This document shows, piece after piece, positions 27,801-39,164 of a stretch of 64,000 bases of DNA. Numbering within the stretch: the first letter of the stretch is position 1; every line of letters starts with the position of its first letter. The DNA is from Barthelona sp. PCE (lineage: Eukaryota > Metamonada: BaSk clade). Under the pieces are notes generated by a model that made no database searches, had not been told where the DNA came from, and saw only the letters and a program-made list of their open reading frames with translations. The stretch spans positions 1,364,001 to 1,428,000 of the forward strand of contig JAUFOR010000002.1 in NCBI GenBank assembly GCA_040285745.1. Direction: 5' to 3'. Both the position numbers and the translations under genes were made by a program.

Positions 27801-30800
27801 GGATATCCTGTGTTTGGTTTGCGCTTGTTTGCGCTGAAAAAGTGACAAAGAGAGGGATAAATGTGTTCCCATCAATTTGGTTGACCAAGTTCTGCTTGAT
27901 GGATACAGACTTAGAAGTACCCGTCTCACCAACACTCAGAATGTTCTGGCGGTTCTCATTGAGAATCTTCATTACGTACTGCAGAGCAATAGTCTCGGGA
28001 ACAGGGATAATGAGATCAGAGACGCTGGATTTGCTATCAGCCTTGAACGGTTCAACGGTGTCCTCCCATAGCACCCAGCTATTGTTCTCCTCATCGAACT
28101 TGTACGAGTACAGAGTCTTTTCGTCAGAGGGAAGGGTACACTTACAGTGTTGAGGAATAAGATTACGGAAGAAAACATCAAACTTCTTACGTGAAGCACC
28201 ATCGATGGATGCACCCACGGACCACAACACACTGAATACGAGGAGAGCATCCAGGATATTAGGGATACGGTCAAGAACCTCCTGTGGAACAGGGGTTACC
28301 TCATCGACAGGTTGATAGTTCTTGATGAACGAATCGAATAATCTAAAGCAAGACTGAATCAAGTTAGAAGCAACGGCAGGAATGAGCTCGTTACAACTAC
28401 GCTTAACGAAATCAACACATGGCTCAATCAAACCAGTAAAGATACGCTGAATAATTGGTCTGAACTGAACAAAATTCTCGGGGAGTGTGGAGATCCAAGA
28501 ATCGATCCAAGCCTTAAATCCAATATGGATGGGTTCCAAATAGACCATACCACAACGAGAAACAGTAGCAGGAGAAGCAACTGCAAGATCTTCAACCTCA
28601 AAGATGATGTTCATACGGTCGGTAAGAGGGATGATCTGACCTGAGGGCAGACACAGTTTCTTGTTATCATCAAGCACAGTGTTCATGTTCTCAATCCAAA
28701 GTGCATCAACTGGGCCATCACAACAAATGTAGAAGTGATCATCAGACTCGTTCTGGGCTGCAGTACGAATATTCTTTGCAAGAACACCGTCGTACCATTC
28801 CTGTGTGTTCTTATCACGACCACCATACAGCTGATCCATAGAGATACTCTTGGGATTAAGTGTGAGGATATGTACCTTGTAGAAATCATCAGAGTCCTTT
28901 AGCTTTGTAAGGGATGTCGCCAGCGTGTGAAGACACTCTGTCTTACCACCGCCAGTTGGACCAACAAGCATAAGACCGTGACGAAGAACAGTTGTATCGA
29001 ACAACTGAATGACCTTCTGTACAAAGTCTTCCGTTGGTTGCAAGTTACGCTCAGCAATCGACTCAAAGATGGACTGTTGGAGCAGACCGTAATCGATGCT
29101 GGGAATCTTTGTGTTGGGGAAAAGATCAGAAATAATACCGTTAAACAATGGTAAATCATCGGCAAGGAACTTTGGCAAGTTACAATCACGAAGAGCTCTC
29201 AGTAGAACAATCTCTTCATTCTGATCGGGGCTCTCGCGCTTAAGCTTACCAGCTGCTGAGATAACTGTGTTGACAGCACGCATACCGAAATCATAGTGAG
29301 ATTGGCTAGAAAGCTGTTCTGAAGAAAGTCTAAAGGTGGAAACCATCTTTCTTGCAAGGTTCTTACCCTCCTTGAAACCGAATGAGAACAGACGGACTTC
29401 TGCAATGAGGGCGTAATCGGGAACCATGACTGCAATGGGACGGAACTGAGCCTTGAGGTTATCGGGAAGTTCGGTACGACCAGCGTAACCGGGGTTCATA
29501 GTGATGAAAACACCACATGTGGGATCAAGCTTGACCTCAACACCAGCAAAGACAAACTTCTTGAGACCCTGCCTGATTGATTGGTAGATTGTAGACAGTT
29601 GTTGGGCAATAACGGACAAAACCTCAATATCAATACGGTTGAACTCATCGAAACATGACCAAGCACCGGTCTGAACAAGACCAAGGAAGAGACGCTCGAA
29701 TGAGAAGACGGTAAGACCTTCCTGACAGTTCATGACAATAACCTGTGAACCGACAATCTTACCAAGATCCTTAACGGTTTCGGTCTTACCTGTACCGGCG
29801 GGGCCCTGAGGCGAACCACCTAACTGGAAGTGAATAGCGTTAAAGAGAGTTACTCGAATTAAACGAGTGAGAGGGGTGGTGACCAAAATCGATGTGGCAC
29901 CAAGGTACTCGTACTTATAACGGACATTGGACTGCACCATACGAATGTAGATGTCGTCATTATCCCAGTATGTACGAAGCTGAGAGATCCAGTTGAAGTC
30001 GCGAATATCGCCAACCTTGTGTTGGATCAGTTCATCTGTGACATCACGAGAGTGGACATCAAGAGTGAGTAAAGCACCAATACCTGTTCTGTGGACGCGA
30101 GATAGCTTACCTCGAACAAGGTTAGTGAGTGCAAAGATTTGCTTGCGCTGCTTCTCAGCCTGTGCTTCGCATGCCTGCTCCTCAATGGCAAGCTCGTTCT
30201 CACGAGTCCACATGACGGCGCTGACAATGAGCACAACCTGGGCTGGGAAAGCAAGCACCCACTCCTCGCGAGGCATTTCGTAATACGCAGAAATGGCCTG
30301 ACTAATAACGTGGTGTACTGAAGCTTTCATCATTTCCTCGATATCACACATCCAGTTCTCAACAAACTCGGTGGGGAAGACACCATCCTTGAATGGAACA
30401 CGTTCACCTTCACCGGAGAACATGGCAACCATCTCATTGTTTTCGACAAACTCGATTTTGTGAATGTTATCGAAACACTTACGGAGATGAGGCTGAACAG
30501 CCGTGGGATCCTTGGTCTGCGACAGAATCATGAGCAGATCGTCGTCAGAAAGGAAATAGAAACGTGCAAAGACGGCACGCTTGGATTCGAGATAATCGGC
30601 AAGTCCCTTCTGGACCTGATCCAATAACTCTGTGCACTCCTTGAACTTGGAGAGCAACTTCTCTTGTGAGCAGAACGCAAGACAATCGGGGTTACGATTA
30701 GCAATGTTCATTAATCTACGCCATGTGTGATCAACACTGCTGAAAGTCTTGTATTCACGTGGCAGTTGTCGAATAATATCAGCTGAAGAGAAAATGGGCT

Positions 30801-33800
30801 CCAAATACATCCAAGATGCCTGGACAACACACCATTCCTCAATAATATCAGAGGTGCTCTTTAGCAAAGCCTCCCATTCGGCAATTTCCTCCTCGAATGG
30901 CTTCTTGAAAGGAGAGAAGCTCATAGCCTGTGTTGTGACAATGTGATCGTCCAACAAAGTCATGACGTCTTCAATTCCACCCATTGTGTATGTATCATGA
31001 TATGGGTTGATGAAGAACTCCATACCTTCCCATGCTTCCTTCATCTTCGAAAGAGCCTCTTCAATCATAAACTCCTTAGAAGCATAATCAGTGACCTTGA
31101 AGATGGCAAGTTCGTGTGAAGGAAGATTCAGTGAAAAGAAATCACGAAGTGTGAATGAATCATCCTCATCTGGGTTAAGCTCAAAGCCCAACTCCAAAGA
31201 AAGTTCCTTCCAGTGACGCTCACGCATACCTGGACCACGGAGTGCCTGAAGCAGGGGAATATGAGGTACGAATTCCTCGATTTTCTCCTTCGTGGTAACA
31301 GCAATCTCAGCACAAGCAGGGTGCTCACTGAGACCCTTAACAGATTTCTTGATAGTCTTGAAAGCAGACATAACCTGCTCTTCCATCTCGATGGCATTCA
31401 GATCAGAAAACGCTTCACTGTTCCATAGTTTCCACCAATCATCCCAGTTCTGGGCAGTCAACCACAGGTCAGCAAAAGGCTGGAAGGCTTCTTGCAATAC
31501 CTTGACATCGTTGTAGTTGGTCTTGTTGATTGATAGCAGACCTTCACGTGTGTTAAAGTCCTTTGACTGTTGACCAGCCGATTTGAGCTCGCTGAGCAGA
31601 CGTTTGATCTCGGCAGCGTACTCAGCAGTCTTGGCAGGGTCAATGTTCTGGTGGAAGTTACCAACAATGAGAGAAACATCCTGCACCTTACGTTGGAACG
31701 ATTCTTGGCCCTTCTTGAGCTCCTTACGGAACTTCTCCTCGTATTTCTCAAAGAGAACGAGGTTCTTGGCAGCTACGTTCTCCAAGTTACGAGGCCAGCT
31801 GAAAATCTTCCAACGAAGCGCAAACTCCGAATCACTGAAACAGTAACTCAACTTCTCAAGCTGCTCGTATATCTTCACCATTGTATCCATCTTCTCTGAA
31901 AGGACATCCTCATGACTAACAATAGAAGTTTGGAACTCCTTAATTTCCGTCAGATGCTCGATGGAACGGGGGCGCTCAATTAGTTTCTTGTAGAAACCTT
32001 CGTACTGGCTACCAATCTCCGAACATAGGGCGGTTGCCTTCTGTACAATACATTGTAAGAGAGCCTCGATCAGGACATCGTATTTCTTCTCGAGATGTTG
32101 ACGGACGCTGGAACAGTTGACCTGAACACCACCAAGGTTAATACTCTCCTGGATATCGTTGTACAATGCCTGCTTCTCTGCACGAAGCTTACTTACACGC
32201 TCCTTCAAAAGCACCAAATCAAGAGATTCGTAGTTGGTTTTGAGATAACGTTGGAAAAGTGAGGTTGGAAGAGTCATGAACTTACTATATTTGTTGAAAG
32301 TCTGTAAGTAACGCTTAAGAGGGACTAAAAGACTTCCCATAGCTCTGCCGATTTCATCGCGCTGTGCCTCAACATCAATGATACCAATGCAATCAAGTGT
32401 ATCCTCGTTGAGGAACTGTGTCGACATGACGAGCGTTTCAATCTTTGGCAGATCAACCAATGATGCCAGGACGTTGTCAAAAACTTTGAGAGGCATTCCC
32501 TCAAATAAAGTAAGAGGAACGTCGTAATCAATCGCAGTCGTCTCCATCTCAACATAATCTGGGTACTCCTTCTCGCTAATCTCGGAAGTAATGTCAGGCT
32601 TGACGAGAGGCTCATCCTCGCCATCGTCGTCCATCATACCGTCATCCTCATCAAGTGGAAGATCGAATGACTCGTTGATTGCAGTGATAAACTCAGTGTA
32701 CTGCTCAAAAGATGAAAAATTCTCATCGTGTGTAGCCTTCTTGACCTCAAGCTTTACGACAAAGAGAGGTGCGCTACGGATACTGTTATCCATCAGGGTA
32801 ACCTTAACATCGTTTGTGTCACTGATGAGAGGAACAAAGTTCTGGACGCGGACAATCCAATCACGGTATTTGTTAATGTTATTAAGCAAAAGGCGACGTA
32901 ACACATCTTGACAAACAAAGTTAAGTGTTCTAATAAAGTCGGCCATGCGCGAATGCTTGAAAATATTGGGCTGCAGGTTAGCAGCGGAAAACCAACCGAT
33001 CTTGACGTTCTTGAGCGTATTCAATAAGTGAGAACGGACTGCGCTCAGATAATTATCAGTCAGAAAGACCTTGGCGTTGGTGAGCGTTGTGCTCTGAATG
33101 GAAGCGAATTCTTCAACATGGAAGGTCTTGTTGGATACAAGGAAGAACTGTAAGTGCTCCTGGAGGCGATGGTTCTCATTATACAATTTGGCAAGAACTT
33201 CGACGCATTCAGGCTTGGTGAAGAACGACTTCTTAACAAAGGAATCACGTGCATCCTCGTACTCCTCACGTGTAATGGGGATAGAATCACGATCAACGGG
33301 CAAAGGCTTGGGCTTTGGCGCATTAATGAGATGAGCAATCTCAACAAGAGACTCATCATTAAAGTTCTTGAGGAAATTGTCATCATCCAATAGTTTCTTT
33401 AGGATAAGACTGTTTTCCAACTGTGCAAAATCAAGTTGCAGATCTTTCAATAATTCTTTGGTTCTTTCCTCAATATTAATTTGCAAACTGTTGTAAGCAT
33501 TTGGTGAAATCTTCTTGATACTCTTTGAAACTGATGGGATACTACGTGGTTGTCCGAATATATCATAAAAACTAATATCGATTCCCTCTAGAGCTCTATT
33601 CAAAACAGCCTTCAGTTTCTCCTGATCAATGAGAGGGAGGTTATCCAACGGCATCTTTGAAATGTAAAGGGTGTACTTGAGATGTAGTTCTGTCTCGTGC
33701 CTTGTCATATACATATTTCTTAAACGTTCAACAAAGCGCAATGGGTTCTCACCCATGATTAGACACTGATCTCTAGTGAGATGAAATGTCTTTCCACTGA

Positions 33801-34433
33801 TGACAACGGTGAACTCTTTCTTCTTAGAATCATACGCATAAGCACGTCCGTCAAGCCAATTAAAATGTACAAAAACTTTAACGGGAACAAAATGCTTACC
33901 TTCACCATCATCGAATCCTAAATCGTACCACTCTTCCCAGCTACGCTCGTTGTAGTCATCATTGTCAAAGAATGAAAGCGGAAGCCATGCTTTCATCGAA
34001 GGTTGCCATATGACTGGAAGATCGTGAGCTTTGAGATCGTCTAACTGCTCCTGTGTGGGTTCGACCAGGAATATACCAGCTTCAGCAAGAACAGCATTAA
34101 GATTAGCTGCAAGTTCAGCGTATTCTCGACTAAGTCGTTCAATAAGAACGCGACGGGGAACCTCACCGGGCTTGTGCTTGTAGGGTGCGAAGACTTTCGG
34201 TTCGCATGTGATGATCTTCTGTTGCTGAGCATCTGTTCGAGTTCTAGTTCGTTTTGGGATTGTGAACGAACGAAAAGAATGTCCCTCGAGGCTTGGAAGC
34301 TTCTTCACTGTCATCTTTGAACCATACTGCGTGTTCTAAATGTTAAATCTCTCTGCTATGCTGAGGAAATTTCGAAAAAATGTTCAAGTTCGAATTACCC
34401 GCAAAATAGACATACTCCAGTTTTGGAAATCAT
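21829..34433 (-). CDS. Axonemal dynein heavy chain, single-headed inner-arm type
   Basis: AAA+ motor that slides axonemal microtubules: 4174 residues, of which 4168 come from one exon. Motor P-loops in order: AAA1 GPAGTGKTETVKDLGK (about residue 1515), AAA2 GPTGGGKT (about 1800), AAA3 GETGTSKS (about 2140) and AAA4 GVGGSGRQS (about 2495). The antiparallel coiled-coil stalk is at about 2700-3050. The C-terminus has YWMSGFFFPQAFITGTLQNF, EDGVYVDGLFLEGARWD and KRAGTLSTTGHSTNFV, matching DNAH1/3/7/12-type inner-arm dyneins. The length (~4,100) also fits these rather than outer-arm chains. A first exon of 18 nt (34433-34416, MISKTG) is spliced in phase 0 to NTQYGSK and then the first internal ATG at 34314. 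Which inner-arm class it belongs to is not certain. Confidence 0.96.
34336..34415 (-). other. Spliceosomal intron in the dynein heavy chain (80 nt)
   Basis: 5' splice site GGA|GTATGTCTATTTT; 3' end GATTTAACATTTAG|AAC. Phase 0, joining a six-codon first exon (ATG at 34431-34433) to the main exon seven codons before its first internal ATG. The acceptor fits the YTAAYRTTTAG pattern of the two other introns. Confidence 0.8.
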
Positions 34434-34772
34434 AGTAGCTATGGTTTTTAAAAAAAAATTAACGTAAAGAACAAGAAATGGAGGTGAAAAACTCTAAACA
34501 ACTTATATTACATACAATAGCTCTGCAAACCAGCATAATCCCCACTAACTAGAATTATCTCCCGTTTATTGGATACTGTGTTGCGTAAAAATGCTGTAAC
34601 ACCAAACTGCAAATTCGAAAGTTTCAGTTTTCCGTAGTTCCACATATAATTTGTTTGTTTGAGGGTTAAATGAACACAACACATTCGTGGCTATGCAACC
34701 CAAAGTAAAAACAAATGCTATCACGCTTTTCCCCTATTTCCACTATTTGCTCCATAGTAACTCTTTTCAAAC
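34434..34772. other. Divergent promoter region, dynein / UNG
   Basis: 339-bp AT-rich spacer. Contains a 45-codon minus-strand frame (34508-34645) that I do not accept as a gene. A CTTTTCCCCTATTTCC stretch at 34727-34742 and AACTCTTTTCAAACATG at the start of UNG may be promoter elements for the plus-strand gene. Confidence 0.5.
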
Positions 34773-35594
34773 ATGACACAAGTTAGAATTCCTGAAAAAT
34801 GGTCCTTTTTACAATCAACTATTGACACAGAAAATGATAACATTGATAACTTTATTGTTTCCGATGTTTCTTCCGGTATTTGGCCCGATTCCAATAACAT
34901 TTTCAATGCGCTGAACGATATGGATCCTAAACAAGTGCGATATGTCGTACTTGGACAAGATCCTTACCCCAGACCAGTCTCTGCAACAGGTATCAGCTTT
35001 TTTGATGGAGAAGTACTTGACTGGCAGGGCAAAATGTCCCCCAGTATCCGCAACATCATCAAATCCATTCTTATTTCAAGAGATCTGTGCGAACCTGATA
35101 CCAAAGTTGCTCAAATGCGACAAACAATTTCTTCCATTAATTTCCCACAGCCACAGGAATTCTTTGACAGGACGCGCAAAAATGGCACCCTTTGGCTCAA
35201 CACATCATTAACATTTGGTGGTAAAGCTGCCAAGACACTTCGAGAGCATCTGAATTTCTGGAAGCCAACAATCAACACAATAATTGAACACGTCATTGCT
35301 GAATCAGAACACACAGTTGCGTTTCTTTTGTTTGGTGGAAAGGCTCAAAAACTGGAAAAATCAATTCAAAAGAAAGCTGATAAGGCAGGTAAACAAATCG
35401 TTTTTGTAAGAAATTGTCACCCAATGATGCAAGCTTTCCATGACGAGTGTTGCTTCCTTGAGATACCTGAATTCGTTGATATTGTTTTCAATGAAACAGA
35501 GAACAAGAAAAGAACTTTAGGTGGTGAAAAGGGTTCAAAAATTCATCCTTTGCTTGATGATTTGGAATTCCAAGATCCCAAAGCTGAAGAATAA
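34773..35594 (+). CDS. UNG: Uracil-DNA glycosylase, divergent family 1
   Basis: 273 residues. UNG removes uracil from DNA, the first step of base excision repair. The water-activating motif is VVLGQDPYP (Asp63), with Pro where most enzymes have GQDPYH. The Ser-Pro-rich loop region is SPSIRNIIKSIL. The uracil-specificity strand is LWLNTSLTF, with the Asn expected in 'LLNxxLT'. The Leu-intercalation motif, normally HPSPLS, reads NCHPMMQAFHDE from His216. FLLFGGKAQKLEKSI matches 'FLLWGxxAQKK'. The C-terminus is charged. There is no mitochondrial presequence, so a nuclear role is likely. It converges with thymidylate kinase, with 16 bp between the stops. Both enzymes limit or remove DNA uracil, which may be coincidence. 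Confidence 0.9.
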   Translation: MTQVRIPEKWSFLQSTIDTENDNIDNFIVSDVSSGIWPDSNNIFNALNDMDPKQVRYVVLGQDPYPRPVSATGISFFDGEVLDWQGKMSPSIRNIIKSILISRDLCEPDTKVAQMRQTISSINFPQPQEFFDRTRKNGTLWLNTSLTFGGKAAKTLREHLNFWKPTINTIIEHVIAESEHTVAFLLFGGKAQKLEKSIQKKADKAGKQIVFVRNCHPMMQAFHDECCFLEIPEFVDIVFNETENKKRTLGGEKGSKIHPLLDDLEFQDPKAEE

Positions 35595-35610
35595 GATTTT
35601 ATTCTTTATA

Positions 35611-36255
35611 CTAGTTCCAAAGTGATTCAATCTCATGTTCAGTAAGTGTTGCAAGCTGATCGATTAGGCCTTCAGTTATCCTCATCAGTACTTCCTCGCG
35701 GGTCCCCCTGGCACTCACGATCTTATGTGTAAAAATTTTTGTTCCAACAATGATTTTTTCAAGAAGACTGTTGACTTTCAACAAAAAATCTATTTGTTCA
35801 TATCGTTCCAGTGCTTCTGCTGCGGTTGCAGCCAACCTTTCCACTAAAAGTTCCCTGTCTCCCGTTAAATATATTATCAAATCAGGTTTAATAATGCCGG
35901 CGTCATATTCCATTGCCCAATCAAGCTCATATCCTTTTGCACATGTGTAGGCAGACCCTGACATCGCATATCTGTCGCAAACAATCGTTTTTCCTGACTC
36001 TAGCAGTTCAAAAAATTCATCATTCACTTCCTTTCGATTATCTGCATATAAACGGTGAATCTCTTCGTCTGACATGTCCTCGATCTTGCGCAGGTACCTG
36101 TCAATACGGATTCCTGTCTCTGTTGTTCTGTCAGGAAATTTTTTTCCAACAGTTGTTACTCCATGCTCGTTTAAATATTGGACTAAATTAATACACTGCG
36201 ACGACTTGCCCACTCGGTCGAGTCCCTCAACAACGATAAAAGCACCGCGTTTCAT
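35611..36255 (-). CDS. TMPK: Thymidylate kinase (dTMP kinase)
   Basis: 214 residues. Phosphorylates dTMP to dTDP in dTTP synthesis. Features: P-loop FIVVEGLDRVGKSSQ at residues 5-19; the substrate-binding FPDRTTETG; the conserved DRY in IVCDRYAMSGSAYTCAKG; PDLIIYLTGD; and a lid region, AATAAEALERYEQ, without the extra lid arginines of the bacterial type II enzyme. The start MKRGAFIVVEG puts the P-loop strand at the N-terminus as in the family; upstream in-frame sequence overlaps the PAQR coding region and is rejected. Ends in TAG. Start codons of this gene and the PAQR gene are only 48 bp apart. Confidence 0.95.
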   Translation of the reverse strand: MKRGAFIVVEGLDRVGKSSQCINLVQYLNEHGVTTVGKKFPDRTTETGIRIDRYLRKIEDMSDEEIHRLYADNRKEVNDEFFELLESGKTIVCDRYAMSGSAYTCAKGYELDWAMEYDAGIIKPDLIIYLTGDRELLVERLAATAAEALERYEQIDFLLKVNSLLEKIIVGTKIFTHKIVSARGTREEVLMRITEGLIDQLATLTEHEIESLWN

Positions 36256-36303
36256 GAATGGTTGATTAGAGATGATATATCTTTTAACAGCTCTTACACA
36301 TAA
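36256..36303. promoter_or_regulatory. 48-bp divergent promoter (TMPK / PAQR)
   Basis: The only sequence between two opposed ATGs, so it must carry both 5' leaders and core promoters, or these must overlap the coding regions. A/T-rich (GATGATATATCTTTTAACAG). No CCCTTT element is seen here. Confidence 0.6.
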
Positions 36304-37299
36304 ATGTCGGAAGAATTTCCACCTCTCATTGCAAGAAAAGAACGATTGACCATCGAAGAGATCGAAAAACTTGAGGGTCTTCCAGAAATCGATACATTCC
36401 AAAACGTGAAGCCTTCGGAGCTTTGTTATTGCACCTATAGACAGGCCCCTGACTTCCTCAAGGGCAACAGTGGTATCTGTGACTACTATCGCTTCAACTA
36501 TTCCCATTCGATGGCCTTGAGGAGCATTTTTAAGTGGCATAATCAAACATTAAATCTATGGACTCACCTTCTGGGAGCTCTCTTGATGTTCTTCTGCTAC
36601 CAATGGTGGGCTGTTGACGAATACAGCGTTGTTTTTAAGTTCATAACTATTGGTCCGGCAATCACTCAATTCTTTTCAGGTGTTTTCCATATGTTTGGGT
36701 GCTGTAGTAAGAACCACTACTTCAGACTTGTGTCTATAGATATTGCCAGTATCGCAGCAACGGTTTTTCCCCTGCAGTATGGTAACGCCAGACTTTTGTT
36801 GCCTGGTAACGCAGGAGATACGTGGATAAAGGTGTGCTTCACCGCGAACGCCATTGGAATTTTAACCGTGTTCGTCCCTTCGTTCAACGATCCTAACATC
36901 AGATGGGTGAGGAGCGTCGTCTGGAGCACAATTGCATTCTGTGCATTCATCATCCCTGTTGATTCGTGGCGTAGATACGGCCGCAGTGATATCCTTGAAA
37001 TTGTGTTTATTCAATACATCTTTTGGTTTATTGCAATGCTCATTTATTCGTTTAGAATCCCAGAACGTTCTTTAGTGAAGAAATATGCTGAAATGGAGGG
37101 AATCGACGACGTTGTCAAATTCCCATCAACGAAAACTAACGTTTCTGTAACTAGAACCGACGAAAAAAAAAAACACAGATATTTCTCAACATTTGTACAT
37201 TCGCACATCTTATTTCATCTGATGATCACGTTTAACAGCGTCCTTAATGTCTATATTATGAACTACATCATCAGATATAAGCTTCCCATCAAAGTGTAA
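36304..37299 (+). CDS. PAQR / hemolysin III family seven-helix membrane protein
   Basis: 331 residues. PAQR proteins (adiponectin and progestin receptors, yeast Izh) are zinc-containing seven-helix proteins, some with ceramidase-type activity. Motifs: HNQTLNLWTHLLG (family 'E/H..N..TH..G'), FFSGVFHMFG (SxxFH, first zinc His), SIDIASIAATVFP (the conserved Asp of 'D..G'), FRIPERSLVKKY, and HSHILFHLM (the HxxxH zinc pair near the C-terminus). Seven hydrophobic segments lie between about residues 85 and 325, with a polar loop containing a basic run (DEKKKHRY) before the last helix. The first ~80 residues are cytosolic. It converges with the orphan at 37308, with 8 bp between the stops. Confidence 0.93.
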   Translation: MSEEFPPLIARKERLTIEEIEKLEGLPEIDTFQNVKPSELCYCTYRQAPDFLKGNSGICDYYRFNYSHSMALRSIFKWHNQTLNLWTHLLGALLMFFCYQWWAVDEYSVVFKFITIGPAITQFFSGVFHMFGCCSKNHYFRLVSIDIASIAATVFPLQYGNARLLLPGNAGDTWIKVCFTANAIGILTVFVPSFNDPNIRWVRSVVWSTIAFCAFIIPVDSWRRYGRSDILEIVFIQYIFWFIAMLIYSFRIPERSLVKKYAEMEGIDDVVKFPSTKTNVSVTRTDEKKKHRYFSTFVHSHILFHLMITFNSVLNVYIMNYIIRYKLPIKV

Positions 37300-37307
37300 A
37301 TACATCG

Positions 37308-39113
37308 CTATCGAACTTGTATCCTTTCCAATGAGAGCGGGTCTGGGAAATCTGTGATGCTCTCACTGTAGCTGATCATCTCGGTTTCCTCATCGTACAT
37401 AACGTGAGTCACAGTCATGGGTATTTTTGAATAATTCAACAGACGACATTCATCTATATGACGTGAAATAACTGCGTAATCGTGAGATTTTCTCAAATTA
37501 CTGTCTGAATTAACAAACCTGATCTCCTTGTCTGTAAAATCAATGTTGTAAACACGACCTCTATGATATACATGTGTTTGTGATATCATAACGACGTATT
37601 TGTGTTCATTTTCATCAAACTCACACGGCATATCGCGCCATGCGTATTCAACTACCTTGTTATACAGGTCATATCTAATAATAAACATTGGATGCTCACC
37701 TTCACCATATGGGATTCCTAATATATAGCCGGCCATGTTCATAGGATACATATGGTAGTATCGTTCATCGTACACTGACTTTCCATCGAAATGAAGCCAA
37801 AGATTGGTGTCTAAATCATAAACATAGAATACAAAATCTCTTGTCGCAATCAAAATTTGAGTTAATGCAATGACTTTCATAATAGAAGGATTATAAAACT
37901 GTGCCTGATACTCATGAATCAATGTGGAATCATCCCCGTTCGAAATATAAATACCTTCATCCGTTGCTATACAACATCTTGTGTCCTCCAGAAATACACC
38001 TAAATAACCGTGCTTAACTGTCAGTGCCCACGTCAATTCAGCAGTGGCACAATCCACACGGCCAAATACTCGACCTTCCTTACAACCTACTGATACACGA
38101 ATGTGGTCATAATCCATATACTCTGCACGGGGGTACACCTTGTACCCAAACGTAGAGAACGCCTGGCTGAGATCATAAACCACCTTTCGAGTCACTACCG
38201 AATCGCGTAAGAAGTATACACCTTTGACAAAATTTCTGAATCGATGACTAGATAAAACAAGGTTTTCTGAAATGAGAGAGAATGGGTTGATCCTCAACTG
38301 TGTGTGTGACCCGTATGCATCCACAATAACTGGACTTACCTCTGCAGTAAAAGGAAATTCAAATTCTTCGTGTTGCCAGCATATAGAAATACCAAACCCA
38401 GTGCTAATTCTCTTATAGCTAAACTTATCACCCAATAATGAACACACAACAAAGTATCCTGGGCATTCAAACCATATTTCAATCTCATCCGAGTGTAATT
38501 TCACAAGATACACACCTTGAAGGTACCATTTATCCTCTAATTTTGCAACGGGTGGCATCAGCTCCAAAAGATCGTACTGTTCGCCACCTACACATAGTAT
38601 AAGAGATAAAAATAATCCCTTTCCGTAACTGTACTGATATAGACAAAAACCAGAGCAATTCAACACTTCTGCAATCATAATTCGACTTCTATGTGTGTCG
38701 ATCGGCCCCACATCTACTGTTACGGTTGCTTCAAGGTATGGTTGACTAATAATGACCGAATTAGGAAGGATTTTCTCGAACCAACAGCCTCTTACGTTAC
38801 AAGGATCTAAAGTAAAGGGTGTCGACTTCCCAGATTCCAAATCACATACATACTTGCTTGTGAATCCAAGACTAAAAACAACCCTTTTAAAATCAATAAA
38901 ATCGCATAACCCCGTAATCTTGCTTGTATCAACATCTTTTACCTTGACGTGGCCCACGTTCACACATTCAAACTTCTTGTGAATGGAAAAAATGCGGTAA
39001 TAAATGCATCCATTCAAGAATTCAAAAAACCCAAATAAATCTTTGTTCTCATGCGCACGCCAGACTGTGGTGCCCCTAAACATGTGGCCATCCCACTCAA
39101 CCAAAGCCTGCAT
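37308..39113 (-). CDS. Large orphan protein, 601 residues, beta-rich
   Basis: Start at the ATG of MQALVEWDGHMFRGTTVWRA; ends in TAG. The sequence is dominated by short beta strands with aromatic residues (GFFEFLNGCIYYRIFSIH, IEIWFECPGYFVVCSLLGD, RCCIATDEGIYISNGDD, DFVFYVYDLDTNLWLHFDG). The pattern suggests a propeller of imperfect blades, similar in style to WD/kelch-like folds but with no diagnostic repeat motif. No signal peptide or membrane segment. The gene is immediately downstream of spastin on the same strand, with 51 bp between. It may belong with the orphans at 19455-21488 and 41062-42954. Function unknown. Confidence 0.75.
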   Translation of the reverse strand: MQALVEWDGHMFRGTTVWRAHENKDLFGFFEFLNGCIYYRIFSIHKKFECVNVGHVKVKDVDTSKITGLCDFIDFKRVVFSLGFTSKYVCDLESGKSTPFTLDPCNVRGCWFEKILPNSVIISQPYLEATVTVDVGPIDTHRSRIMIAEVLNCSGFCLYQYSYGKGLFLSLILCVGGEQYDLLELMPPVAKLEDKWYLQGVYLVKLHSDEIEIWFECPGYFVVCSLLGDKFSYKRISTGFGISICWQHEEFEFPFTAEVSPVIVDAYGSHTQLRINPFSLISENLVLSSHRFRNFVKGVYFLRDSVVTRKVVYDLSQAFSTFGYKVYPRAEYMDYDHIRVSVGCKEGRVFGRVDCATAELTWALTVKHGYLGVFLEDTRCCIATDEGIYISNGDDSTLIHEYQAQFYNPSIMKVIALTQILIATRDFVFYVYDLDTNLWLHFDGKSVYDERYYHMYPMNMAGYILGIPYGEGEHPMFIIRYDLYNKVVEYAWRDMPCEFDENEHKYVVMISQTHVYHRGRVYNIDFTDKEIRFVNSDSNLRKSHDYAVISRHIDECRLLNYSKIPMTVTHVMYDEETEMISYSESITDFPDPLSLERIQVR

Positions 39114-39164
39114 ATCTTGAAACAAGAAAGAATTATCTTTACATAGTATAGCATAAGAGATACA

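Noticed and set aside
34380-34405. tRNA B-box-like sequence TTCGAAC followed by a T-run
   Set aside because: Stem bases around the loop do not pair and no acceptor, D or anticodon arms fit; it lies in the dynein intron.
34508-34645. 45-codon minus-strand ORF (MWNYGKLKLSNLQFGV...) upstream of dynein, ending near a GTATGT
   Set aside because: No homology recognised; splicing to the dynein acceptor creates an immediate TAA, so it is neither dynein exon 1 nor a supported gene, although the peptide looks oddly protein-like.
36256-36546. N-terminal extension of thymidylate kinase
   Set aside because: It would lie wholly across the PAQR coding region and promoter; the family start (MKRGAFIVVEG) is at 36255.
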